Part shown: one piece after another, positions 1 through 7,420 of the stretch
Position numbering within the stretch: position 1 is the first letter of the stretch
How the letters are laid out: every line of letters starts with the position of its first letter
Origin: Streptomyces shenzhenensis
GTDB taxonomy: Bacteria > Actinomycetota > Actinomycetes > Streptomycetales > Streptomycetaceae
Direction: 5' to 3'
NCBI RefSeq assembly: GCF_003688995.1
Contig: NZ_PENI01000051.1
Span: forward strand, 1 to 54,528
Length of the DNA stretch: 54,528 nt
The notes under the pieces: generated by a model
What the model was told of the DNA's origin: nothing
The model's database searches: none
What the model saw: the letters and a program-made list of their open reading frames with translations, nothing else
Program-made: the position numbers and the translations under genes

Positions 1-71
1 CGCACATGATCGCTGGCTTGCGCAATCGGAGTGGGAGGCCGTTGGCTCCCCTCACGGCAAGCTGCCCGATC

Positions 72-118
72 CTACGGATCAGAAGGTTGCAGGTTCGAAT
101 CCTGCCGAGTGCACACAG
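72..118 (+). repeat. Left 47-bp att-like direct repeat (tRNA-Arg 3' half)
   Basis: This 47-bp stretch recurs exactly at 3720-3766. It contains a tRNA anticodon-loop 3' side, a T-arm with the GGTTCGAATCC core, and an acceptor 3' strand. The loop reads CTACGGA, which fits anticodon ACG (Arg). No tRNA 5' half precedes it, so it is an attachment-site remnant rather than an intact tRNA. The integrase pseudogene stops 37 bp away, the usual arrangement for actinomycete integrative elements. It may mark the junction with a further element to the left; that is inference. Confidence 0.8.
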
Positions 119-154
119 GTCAACGGCTGACATCAACGCGGCCCGAAGTGCCGA

Positions 155-767
155 TCACTCCTCGGCGTGTGGCTCCTGCCCGCCGTCTGATTCCTCCGTC
201 GGCTCGTCCAGTCCAAGCGCGTCGTCCATCCGATCGGCGGCGGCCTTGAGCGTTGCGCTCATCACGTGCGCGTAAGTGTCCAGCGTCATCGTGATCGTGC
301 TGTGCCCGAGCGTTTCCATGATCGTGCGAGCGTCCACGCCCTGTGCGAGCAGGAGCGACGCGCACGTGTGTCGGAGGTCGTGCACCCGCACCCGTCGTAC
401 GCCGGCGTCCCGGCACAGGATGGTGAGCATCCGGTTCAGGCCGCGGGGGTCCGTGACGCGGCCGGTCGTCGTGGTGAAGATCAGCCCCTCCGGCTGACCC
501 GGTGTGGGCTGCCACTTCTTCCCCGTGACCTTGCGTTCCTGCTCCTGCTGGGCTCGGTGCTGTTCGAGTGCCCGAATGCAGTGCTTCGGTAGCGACACCG
601 TACGGATGGAGCGCATGGTCTTGGGACTGCCGAAGATCAGCTCGCGCCGGATGCGCTGCACGTTCCGGCGGACGCTCGGTGCTGCCGTCGGGCCGGGTCT
701 CGGTCCGGAAGTTGATGGCCGGTCGGGCGGTGTCGACTGCTCGCCCGTTGCTGGTCGGGTGGGTCAT
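155..767 (-). pseudogene. int: Tyrosine recombinase (integrase), internal deletion
   Basis: The C-terminal catalytic half of a phage-type integrase is clear from 661 down to 155. It has the HDLRH box (HxxR), the LGHS histidine and the DTYAH nucleophile tyrosine. The first catalytic arginine region and most of the N-terminal arm-binding and core-binding domains are missing. An ATG at 767, with GGAG upstream, opens about 31 codons (MTHPTSNGRA...) that look like an integrase N-terminus. These join the C-terminal part near 670 in a different frame, as expected after an internal deletion. The gene would have excised and integrated the element at the tRNA-Arg site. It is probably inactive, so the element should be immobile without help. 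Confidence 0.8.
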
Positions 768-956
768 GCTGGAGGTCTCCAGTTCCTTGACGGGTTCTGG
801 CTGGCAAGGGCGACCCCAAGTCTTTGGCGAGAGGGGGGCCGCCCTTGGCGTGGCTGGTGCTGTCCGGTTGGGCAGGGAGGGCGTGACCACGGCGTGCGGC
901 GAGCCGTTCGAATACAGTGGCTCGCCCAGCTCGCCGTTCTGTGAGGTGTGGTGGCC

Positions 957-1088
957 GTGAACCCCCTGTCCGCTGCGAATGTCCCCGGTCCCGCACTGCC
1001 GACGTGGGCCACGATCGTCATCGTCGTCGTGGGCGCTCCGCTGATGGCTGTGCGTCTGTATCGCATGTATCGCCGGGGCCGCTACTAG
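957..1088 (+). CDS. Possible 43-aa single-pass membrane peptide
   Basis: A GTG start with GAGG about 10 nt upstream opens a 43-residue frame with one hydrophobic segment (roughly residues 14-28) and a basic Arg/Tyr-rich C-terminus ending in RRGRY. It runs opposite to the integrase and its stop overlaps the stop of the spdD-like gene. Neighbouring element genes are on the minus strand, so this could be chance. The hydrophobic stretch comes partly from repeated gtc codons. No family is recognised. Confidence 0.3.
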   Translation: MNPLSAANVPGPALPTWATIVIVVVGAPLMAVRLYRMYRRGRY

Positions 1089-1315
1089 CCGTGGAAGTGG
1101 TTGCGCTTGAAGACGGCCTTGCGAATGTTGACCGTGGTCCCGCCCTTGTGGCCGCTCGCGCTGAAGACCTGCACAGCGATCCAGCCGCCGAAGATCGCGG
1201 CGGCGAGGACGATGAGCTGGGTGATCAGGGCCGTGAGGGCGGCGATGAACGAGGCGAGCAGGAGCAGTACGCCGCACACGGCGAGGAACCCGACGCCCCC
1301 GAGGGCGACGTTCAT
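1085..1315 (-). CDS. Small membrane protein, possibly from a conjugative element
   Basis: ATG at 1315 opens a 76-residue protein with two adjoining hydrophobic stretches (about residues 5-50), then a polar tail containing SGHKGG and a basic end. Similar two-helix proteins with a GHxGG-type tail occur in the transfer/spread regions of pSAM2-like elements; I infer this role from style and location, not from a firm match. The transposase remnant ends about 20 bp upstream on the same strand, so the native promoter has probably been lost. It may itself be a C-terminal fragment of a longer gene. Confidence 0.4.
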   Translation of the reverse strand: MNVALGGVGFLAVCGVLLLLASFIAALTALITQLIVLAAAIFGGWIAVQVFSASGHKGGTTVNIRKAVFKRNHFHG

Positions 1316-1334
1316 CGCAGCGCGGGAGACGGTT

Positions 1335-2128
1335 CGTAGAACCGCTGCCCCTTCGAGCCGCGTCCGGCCGAGAGCTTCTGTCAGGCCCGCTTCGGCACCT
1401 TCTTCATCAGGGCATCGGCGCGGAAGCCCGCGCCGGTGGTCACCTCGGACGTGCAGGCCACCGCGAGAACGTAGCCGATGCCGCGTTCCTCCAGCGCCGT
1501 CCGCAGTTTCGGGTTGCCGCCGTAGACCTCGTCCCCAGTGACCCAGCCGATACGGTGCCCGGCGGCCAGGAACCGTTCGATCATCGCCCGGGCCAGTTCC
1601 GGCTTGGTCGCAAAGACGGTGTCCTCGCCGAGCCCCGCCGCCCGGCAGCGGTCCGCGTCGCACGTCCAGGAGCGAGGAAAGTACAGCTCCCGGTCCACCG
1701 CCGCATGCTCCCGCTCGCCGACGTAGACGAGGTAGACCGCGACCTGGGCGTTCTCGATCCGCCCCGCGGTGCCGGTGTACTGGCGCCGGACACCGACGGT
1801 GTGCGCGCCCTTCTTCACGTCCCCGGTCTCGTCGACGACCAGCACCGCGGCCTCATCGCGGAGGTGCTCGACGACGTACTCACGCACGTCGTCGCGGACG
1901 GCCTCGGCATCCCAGACGGCCCGGCACAGCAGATGCTGCATGGCGTGCGGGCCGGCCTCCCCGGCCCACTCCGCGATCGTCCAGCAGTTCTTCCGCGGCA
2001 GGTCCGACAACAGACCCAGCACCAGCCGCCCGGCCCGGCGCCGGGGCTCAAGCCGCTTGAACCGGCCTGCGTCCGCCCCAGCAGGCCCTCGAACGCCTAC
2101 CGCCAACGCGCGGGATCTATGCAGTGAC
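1335..2128 (-). pseudogene. IS701-family transposase, decayed
   Basis: Most of an IS701-type DDE transposase is readable: LPRKNCWTIAEWAGE, VLVVDETGDVKKG (first Asp of the DDE triad), QYTGTAGRIENAQVAVYLVY and TGDEVYGGNPKLR (second Asp). Two defects are visible. Near 1380 the expected Trp codon after KKVPKRA is TGA; reading through it restores QKLSAGRGSKGQRFY, typical IS701 sequence, down to about 1336, where the match ends abruptly. At the N-terminus the sequence resembling DPARWRQAFEGLLGR lies in another frame with a TAG at the Gln position. The last roughly 100 residues and one IS end are missing. It is a fossil copy. Confidence 0.85.
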
Positions 2129-2189
2129 CTGCGGCCACCGTTGATCATCGTCAGTCCACACAACTCACGATGATCAACGGTGGCCGCAG
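2129..2189. repeat. Perfect 23-bp inverted repeat with 15-nt loop
   Basis: Arms 2129-2151 and 2167-2189 are exact reverse complements (outer end CTGCGGCCACC) around a 15-nt spacer. The structure lies between the 5' end of the transposase remnant and the SUKH gene. It could be an IS end facing a second, inverted copy, or a hairpin that shields the transposase from read-through. There is no T-run on either side. Confidence 0.85.
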
Positions 2190-2245
2190 TCAGTTGCGCG
2201 GGCAGCCTGGGCAAGCTGTCGGTGGCGGCTGCTACGAATGTCGGC

Positions 2246-2746
2246 ATGACCGACGACGAGATCATCCACAGGATCCGAGAGCAGGATGCGGCTGGCGAGC
2301 TACCGCCACCTGCGTCGCCCGAGGCCGTGGCCGAGCTTGAGACCGCAGTGGGGCATCCGATGCCGCCGCTCCTCAAGCGGATCTATCTCGAAGTCGCCGA
2401 CGGTGGGTTCGGCCGCTGGGGTGAGGCTTTGTCCCTTACCGACACGTCCTACAGCTTCAGCAACAGCTGTCGGCTGCTGGAGGAGTACTTGGGCTGGCGA
2501 GGAACCCCCAACCACCCGCCGTCTGTTGTACCGCTCCTGACGTGGGGCTGTGCGATCTGGTCACTCGTCGACTACAGCACCCCAGAAGGCCGCATGTGGG
2601 GTTGGGATCCCAACGCACGATGCCCTGAACACGGACACGCTCTGTTCCCCGAAGACCTCACATTGGCCGAACGGCTCTGCGGGTGGCTGGACGGACGCTC
2701 GGACTTTCCGAAGGCGCCCGCTGGCCCGTACTGCACAGATTGCTGA
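2246..2746 (+). CDS. SUKH (SMI1/KNR4) family protein
   Basis: This 166-residue protein has the SUKH-1 signature: an N-terminal helix rich in acidic residues, then AVGHPMPPLLKRIYLEVADGGFG, a GGF-containing strand typical of the fold, and later VPLLTWGCAIWSLVDY. SUKH proteins are commonly immunity proteins for polymorphic toxins or nuclease effectors. No toxin gene is visible next to it, so a stand-alone immunity role inside the element is inference. The ATG at 2246 was chosen over an upstream in-frame ATG at 2180 because the upstream part overlaps the inverted repeat. It lies within the att-bounded remnant. Confidence 0.75.
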   Translation: MTDDEIIHRIREQDAAGELPPPASPEAVAELETAVGHPMPPLLKRIYLEVADGGFGRWGEALSLTDTSYSFSNSCRLLEEYLGWRGTPNHPPSVVPLLTWGCAIWSLVDYSTPEGRMWGWDPNARCPEHGHALFPEDLTLAERLCGWLDGRSDFPKAPAGPYCTDC

Positions 2747-2808
2747 AACCACGGCACTGCCGTGCGACTGCATTCCGGTGGCCACTCTGCCAGGCATCCT
2801 TGCGCGCC

Positions 2809-3510
2809 TTACAGGTCAGCCGAAGCGATGCGTTGTGCGCCCTTTGTGTGCCCTCCCCAGTCGGGGAGCTTTGCCAGCTGCGCCTCCAGCAGGGGCCGCG
2901 GAATCGTGTCTGTGATCACCATCATCGTGGTGAGGATGTGGTCGGTGCGGACGACGGCGTAGGTCGCGGGAGTGCTTACGTTGAAGGCGCTGGTGGTGAA
3001 CCGGAAGCCGACGGATTCGTCCCCGAGATCCGGGGCCTGGGCCGGTTCGAGGTCGCGGTAGATCATGGGTGCGCCGGGAACCTTGAAGCTGCCCGAGCAC
3101 TCTGTGAGCGCCTTGCGGACATCGTCGAGCGCCGAGCGGGCATCATCCCCCTGATGGACAGTCACCCACAGTTCCCCGACGATGGAGTTCAGCTCGCCAG
3201 GGCCCGAGAATTCGCGGACGGCCCGGGCGGTCGCGGGGCGCGGCGTATTGGTGAAGGCCAGCTGCGCAATGGGTAGGCACTCGTCCTTGTCGGCCTGGTA
3301 CGACCCCTCCGGAAGCAGGTCCTCTGCCGGCTCGGTCACCCGGAGGCCGGCGACGGTCCCCACCATGGTGAGCTTCTCAAGGGTGGCGTTGGACAGGGAG
3401 GGCCTGGCCGCGGGCCCGTCTGCCGGGCCGCTGTGCTCGGAGCTCCTGCAGGCAGCAAGGAGCAGAGCGATCGAAAGGGCAGCAACGGCAGCGGTACGGC
3501 GAAGGGGCAT
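2809..3510 (-). CDS. Secreted lipoprotein, unknown function
   Basis: The 233-residue product starts with MPLRR, a hydrophobic segment and lipobox LAAC (Cys21), so it should be lipid-anchored on the outer face of the membrane. The mature part has an NATLEKLTMVG stretch, two well-spaced Cys residues (DECLP and LTECSG), and a C-terminal region ending LLEAQLAKLPDWGG. I do not recognise a named domain; overall it resembles actinomycete extracellular sensor-like lipoproteins. It is the last intact gene before the right att repeat, about 210 bp away, and may be element cargo. Confidence 0.75.
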   Translation of the reverse strand: MPLRRTAAVAALSIALLLAACRSSEHSGPADGPAARPSLSNATLEKLTMVGTVAGLRVTEPAEDLLPEGSYQADKDECLPIAQLAFTNTPRPATARAVREFSGPGELNSIVGELWVTVHQGDDARSALDDVRKALTECSGSFKVPGAPMIYRDLEPAQAPDLGDESVGFRFTTSAFNVSTPATYAVVRTDHILTTMMVITDTIPRPLLEAQLAKLPDWGGHTKGAQRIASADL

Positions 3511-3719
3511 GAAGAGTGCTCGGTTCTCTGAACGTCGCCTCCAGCAAGAGGCAAGGCGAAGGTGGGCAGGATGTTTTGAGCCTCCGGCGGTGAGGCGCCC
3601 AGGTGTTCGACAAGCGAAGATCTAAGGCCAGAAGCCCCCAGGCGTCAAAACCCTTCGGTGGTGCCTGGCCGTCCCTGACACCTCAAGGGCACCGGGGTCT
3701 CTGACCGATCCGGCCATAG

Positions 3720-3766
3720 CTACGGATCAGAAGGTTGCAGGTTCGAATCCTGCCGAGTGCACACAG
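3720..3766 (+). repeat. Right 47-bp att-like direct repeat (tRNA-Arg 3' half)
   Basis: Exact second copy of the repeat at 72-118, 3648 bp away and in the same orientation. Sequences on both sides differ from the first copy, so identity stops sharply at 47 bp as expected of att core sites. The sequence upstream (ccggccatag) does not fold as a tRNA 5' half, so this copy too is not a functional tRNA. Confidence 0.8.
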
Positions 3767-4376
3767 ATGAGAGGGCCCTGGTGATCCTTCTGTTCTAGTG
3801 GTCGTCGCAACACCCCAGTTCAAGGGGTGCGATGGACTCCGGGAGGGGAAGGAAGCGGTCCGAATCCTCCGTCATGGTCTCCCGCTGGAGGATCTGACGG
3901 CCCGCGCGTCGGCTCTGCTGATCGACGTACAGCTCACCGGCCTCACCTCGGCGGAGCCCGAGGCAGAGCACTCAGCGTGGGCAGGGGCGCGAGCACGCGA
4001 CCTCGGCGCGATTCCTCGAAGCGCTCACGGCCTGGGCGGAGACCGGGCCCGGTTGGTACGAACGTCATCGGGGAGGGGCACCGCCGACCGAAGGGCACCG
4101 GACGTACTTCGCTCACGCGCCGTCTCTCGGCAGGCCGAGGCCGCTCGACAGCGGCCGACGGTGACCGATGGCGACCCCTCCTGCGCCATCGCCTGCCGCC
4201 GTGACTCCCCTGCGCCGCGTGAGCTGGCCGGTCTGCCGCGCGGAAGCGATGCGACCGAGATCCGGGAGCTGTACATAGCTCTCCCGGACGAGGAGAGCGC
4301 GGGCCGCTGTCTCCTGGTGAGCCTTGCGTACGGTCTCGCGAAAGGCGAGCAGGTCAGTAAGCTTGCCTGTGTCTTG
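3767..4376. other. No intact gene; probable degraded coding sequence
   Basis: No frame is convincing over the 610 bases. A stretch at about 4010-4162 in one forward frame reads RFLEALTAWAETGPGW and continues plausibly, preceded in another frame (about 3860-3990) by RHGLPLEDLTARAS-like sequence. This suggests an old gene broken by frameshifts. Base composition is lower in GC than in the flanking core genes, matching the mobile remnant next door. Confidence 0.35.
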
Positions 4377-4874
4377 TCAGGCGTAGGTCCAGCGCCATGC
4401 GTTCGAGCTGTACGTGCACTTGATTCTCGCACCGCCCGCGGTGGTGGTAATGGCACCGTGGTCTCTGTTTCGGCAGAACTGCCCCGCTGAGTAACAGTTT
4501 CCCGAGTTGGAGACGATCGAGCACGTGCCGGTGCTGTCCTGGCTTCCGCTGTCGCCATTTGTGTCGGCTGCCTTGGCGGTGGCGGTGGCGGTCTTGGTGA
4601 CGGTGACCGTGGGGCCGGGCTCAGCCTTGGCCTTGACTGTTTCGGTGACAGTCGGGCCGGGCTTGGGCGTGGCCGTCACGGTCGCGGTTATGGTCGTCGC
4701 GGGTTTGACTCTGGCCTCGACAGGCTCCTGTTCACTGTTCCCCGCGCCGACAATGAGCGCGCCCGCGATGAACAGGCCCGAGCCACCGAGCCATACGCGC
4801 TTTCGCTTACGAAGCGGGCGGGTATCGGGCTGGCGTGGCGTCGGTGGCACGGGCGTGGTGTACGGATTGGCCAT
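4377..4874 (-). CDS. Membrane-anchored protein with Thr/Val-rich stalk and Cys domain
   Basis: The 165-residue protein has a proline-rich cytoplasmic N-terminus, a basic RKRKR stretch followed by one membrane helix (about residues 33-50), then a stalk of TVTATPKP/TVTETVK/TVTVTKT repeats. A C-terminal extracellular domain of about 50 residues holds four Cys (CSIV, NCYSAGQFC, KC). This layout is frequent in Streptomyces surface proteins of unknown function. ATG 4874 was chosen because a G-rich Shine-Dalgarno (GGGGGGA) lies just upstream; longer in-frame starts lack one. Confidence 0.75.
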   Translation of the reverse strand: MANPYTTPVPPTPRQPDTRPLRKRKRVWLGGSGLFIAGALIVGAGNSEQEPVEARVKPATTITATVTATPKPGPTVTETVKAKAEPGPTVTVTKTATATAKAADTNGDSGSQDSTGTCSIVSNSGNCYSAGQFCRNRDHGAITTTAGGARIKCTYSSNAWRWTYA

Positions 4875-5220
4875 CTCGTCCCCCCCAATGTGATTCGGGT
4901 GGAGAGACCGTAGTGCCCGGGTGCCATGGCATGTGGCCGGGGTGTGAAAGAGGTGACTGTTCTGTGGCCGTTGCCCTGGCGGTGCTCCGTACAGGACCGT
5001 GACGCCGCCCTTGGGAGAGACGGTTCGAGGTCGGGGGCACGGGGGTGGCCTCATCATCGGCTGCGGACGGCGGTGGGGCTCTGGCGCGTCGTCTCCTCCG
5101 TTCGCGGGCGGTGGCGACGAGGATCTGACCGGCCTGATCGGCCTGTTGGTCCGCTGACCGGCCGTTTCGGAAACCCGGGCCAGGGCAGGGCTCCTGGCCA
5201 CGGCGAGCGTGGCGCCCGGG
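4875..5220. other. Intergenic region, nothing recognised
   Basis: The 346 bases between two minus-strand genes hold open frames in several phases, but none has a start with a ribosome-binding site or a recognisable protein. It probably contains the promoter of the gene at 4377-4874. Confidence 0.5.
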
Positions 5221-5733
5221 TCAGTCGGGCAGGCCCAGGTCCTCGCGCATGATGCGGCGCATGGTGGTGAGCCGGGGTTCGGCGGACTTCAGGTCCATGA
5301 GGGCCTGTTCGGCGCTCTCCCTGTCGCGCGTCAGGCCGCGATCGATGCGCTTGGCGGTGGCGTCGGCCGTGGCCAGGACGACGTTCACCTCGCGGGACGC
5401 GTTCAGCACCGCCTGGGGGACGATCATCTGGGCCTCGGCGTAGCGGTCGCGGTAGTCCCGCCGGGCCTCCTCGACCTGGGCGCGGTCGTCGTCGGTGTAG
5501 ACCCCGTCCCGCAGCCGGTGCAGGGCGTCCTTCAGCATGGTGTGGAAGTGGCGGGAGGCCCGGTTCATCGCCGTGTAGGCGGCGCGCCGCTCCTCGAAGT
5601 GCCGCCTTCTCTCCTCGGTCTCGCGCTCCTCCGCCCGCTGGTGCCTGGCCGCCCAGGTCGTGACCAGCGGCGCGAACAGCGTGCCGAGGACCCCGACGAC
5701 GGCAGCGACCATGGCGGCTATGGCGGCACCCAT
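5221..5733 (-). CDS. Small membrane protein with long coiled-coil helix
   Basis: The 170-residue protein begins with a hydrophobic segment (MGAAIAAMVAAVVGVLGTLF, residues 1-20) and continues into a highly charged helix (HQRAEERETEERRRHFEERR) predicted to form a coiled coil, then a mixed helical domain ending REDLGLPD. It should be anchored in the membrane with its helical part in the cytoplasm. No family name is recognised, though similar short proteins are widespread in Streptomyces. It is monocistronic here. Confidence 0.7.
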   Translation of the reverse strand: MGAAIAAMVAAVVGVLGTLFAPLVTTWAARHQRAEERETEERRRHFEERRAAYTAMNRASRHFHTMLKDALHRLRDGVYTDDDRAQVEEARRDYRDRYAEAQMIVPQAVLNASREVNVVLATADATAKRIDRGLTRDRESAEQALMDLKSAEPRLTTMRRIMREDLGLPD

Positions 5734-5790
5734 GGGGCGACCCTAACCGCACCGGCCCGCTCGTGCGGCGCGCGGCGGCCGAGACGGGGC

Positions 5791-6396
5791 ATGGAATTCT
5801 TCCGCCACCACCGTGACCGGTCGGGCTCCACGGCGTTCCGTACGGAACTCGTGGCGGAGCACCGGTCCCGGCCCCCCATGGACCGGTACGCCGACGAGCT
5901 GATCGCCCGCGGCCCGACCTTCGCGGCCGACGGCGGCACCCCCACCCCCACTGGCAGCGTGCACATCGTCGACCTGCCGGATCCCGCCGCCGCCCGGGCG
6001 TTCGCCTTCGGCGAGCCCAACTACCAGGCCGGCGTCCACCGTGACGTGCTGCTGCGCCGCCGGCGCAACCTGCTCCGTGGCGCCCCTCGTCACCTGGCTG
6101 CCGCACCTTGCCGGCCGGGGCAAGCCACCCGGGCCGTGGGACGGACACCCCGGATGCGTGTCCGGCCGGCCGGCGAGGCGCGGGCGCGGGCACGGACGGC
6201 GCACGGCGGCACCGGCGCAGACCGGCCCCAGGGGCGTCGGCCCACCGGGCGGCGATCCACGGCCCGTCGGCCCGTCGGGGACCGGCCCGTCGGAGGCCAG
6301 CACGTCGGGACCGGCCCAGCGGAACCCGGCCCGTCGGCGACCGCCCCGTCAGGGACCAGCCCGGCGCAAACCGGCCCGTCGGAGACCGCCCGGTGA
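5791..6396 (+). CDS. YCII-like domain protein with low-complexity tail
   Basis: Residues 1-95 match the YCII-related ferredoxin-like fold: MEFFRHHRDRSGS, MDRYADELIARGPTF, GSVHIVDLPDPAAARAFAFGEPNYQAG and YRDVLLRR-like RDVLLRRRRN. Normal members are about 95-100 residues. Here the frame stays open for another 100 residues of Arg/Gly/Pro-rich sequence (GDRPVGG, GTGPAEPG) encoded by degenerate GC-rich repeats. The tail is probably a run-on caused by a frameshift or lost stop near 6075. The ATG at 5791 has only a weak G-rich Shine-Dalgarno. It may be a recent pseudogene. Confidence 0.55.
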   Translation: MEFFRHHRDRSGSTAFRTELVAEHRSRPPMDRYADELIARGPTFAADGGTPTPTGSVHIVDLPDPAAARAFAFGEPNYQAGVHRDVLLRRRRNLLRGAPRHLAAAPCRPGQATRAVGRTPRMRVRPAGEARARARTAHGGTGADRPQGRRPTGRRSTARRPVGDRPVGGQHVGTGPAEPGPSATAPSGTSPAQTGPSETAR

Positions 6397-6444
6397 CCTT
6401 GGCGCGAAGGGCGTTGTCAGTGGGTGGGCCTAGTCTCGGAGGTG

Positions 6445-7335
6445 ATGGCACAGGCATGGAGATGCGCGGGGCTGCGGTGGGCCGAGGACGGCCCCGTGCT
6501 GGTGTGGGACCGGGGGCGCAGCAGCGCGCTGCCTCGGGGGAAACGGGTGGCCTTCGGGGTCCTGGACGGGGGTGTGCGGACATGTGTGGGAGCGCGGGGG
6601 CATCTCTGCCCGGTGCGGGCGGCCGTGTCGGGGCGGAGCACGGGCGCGCGGTGCGAGGAGTGCGCGCGGCTGGACCGGGCGCACTCCGTGGCCGCCGACA
6701 CCGTTGCGGACGACCCCCGGCCGTACCACGTGTATCTGGCCTGGTTCGGGCCCGGCCTGGTCAAGGTCGGGATCACCGCCGAAGAACGGGGCTCGGCACG
6801 CCTCCTCGAACAGGGCGCCGTCTGCTTCAGCTGGCTCGCCCGCGGCCCGCTGATGGCCGCGCGGTGCGCCGAAGAGCTGCTGCGGGCCGCGCTGCGGGTG
6901 CCCGACCGGATCCCGTACGGCGAGAAGCGGGCGGTGCGGTCGGCGCTGCCCGGCACGCCGGCTGACCGCGCGGTCGAGATCGAGGCGCTGCACGCGCGCG
7001 CCGTGGCGCTCGACGCCTGGCCCGAGGCGCTGGTCAGGGAGCCGTACCGGCCCGTCGACCACGCCGAGGTGTTCGGGCTGACGGCGGGCCTGACGGCCGC
7101 GTACGGCGAGGTGACCGAGCTGGTCCCGGGCGGGGGCGTGAGCGGTGCGCTGGTCGCCGTGGCGGGGCCCGATCTGCACCTCGCCACCGAGCGCGGGACG
7201 GTCGTCCTGGACACCCGGCTGATGACCGGATGGGAGCTCGTTCCGGCCCTGCCCGGGGCCGGCGGGCACGGTGGGGTGACCGTGCCCGTGCGGAAGTTCA
7301 AGGAGGAGAAGGGGGTTCAGGACGAGCTCTTCTGA
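6445..7335 (+). CDS. DUF2797 domain-containing protein
   Basis: The 296-residue protein carries the DUF2797 features: an N-terminal WRCAGLRW strand, a four-Cys cluster (TCVGARGHLC ... ARCEEC, about residues 43-72) that could bind zinc, then PRPYHVYLAWFGPGLVKVGIT, reminiscent of a GIY-YIG-like core, and EERGSARLLEQGA. The biochemical role is unknown. ATG 6445 lies only 2 nt after GGAGG, so an earlier in-frame ATG at 6424 or translation from a nearby codon is possible; comparison with typical family N-termini favours 6445. It ends VQDELF, as homologues often do. Confidence 0.8.
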   Translation: MAQAWRCAGLRWAEDGPVLVWDRGRSSALPRGKRVAFGVLDGGVRTCVGARGHLCPVRAAVSGRSTGARCEECARLDRAHSVAADTVADDPRPYHVYLAWFGPGLVKVGITAEERGSARLLEQGAVCFSWLARGPLMAARCAEELLRAALRVPDRIPYGEKRAVRSALPGTPADRAVEIEALHARAVALDAWPEALVREPYRPVDHAEVFGLTAGLTAAYGEVTELVPGGGVSGALVAVAGPDLHLATERGTVVLDTRLMTGWELVPALPGAGGHGGVTVPVRKFKEEKGVQDELF

Positions 7336-7420
7336 GCCGTTCCGGCGGCCGGGCGTGGACAGCCCGCGTCCCGTCGGCGATCGTGGGGGACATGAGCGAT
7401 CGTCCCGGGGGAGCGCACGC

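Noticed and set aside
72..118. Intact tRNA-Arg gene.
   Set aside because: Only the 3' half is present; the preceding sequence cannot form the acceptor, D-arm or anticodon 5' strands.
6230..6395. Possible pentapeptide-repeat protein encoded by GGCCCGTCGG-type repeats.
   Set aside because: No frame on either strand keeps the A(D/N)LXX pattern; the repeats are degenerate and short.
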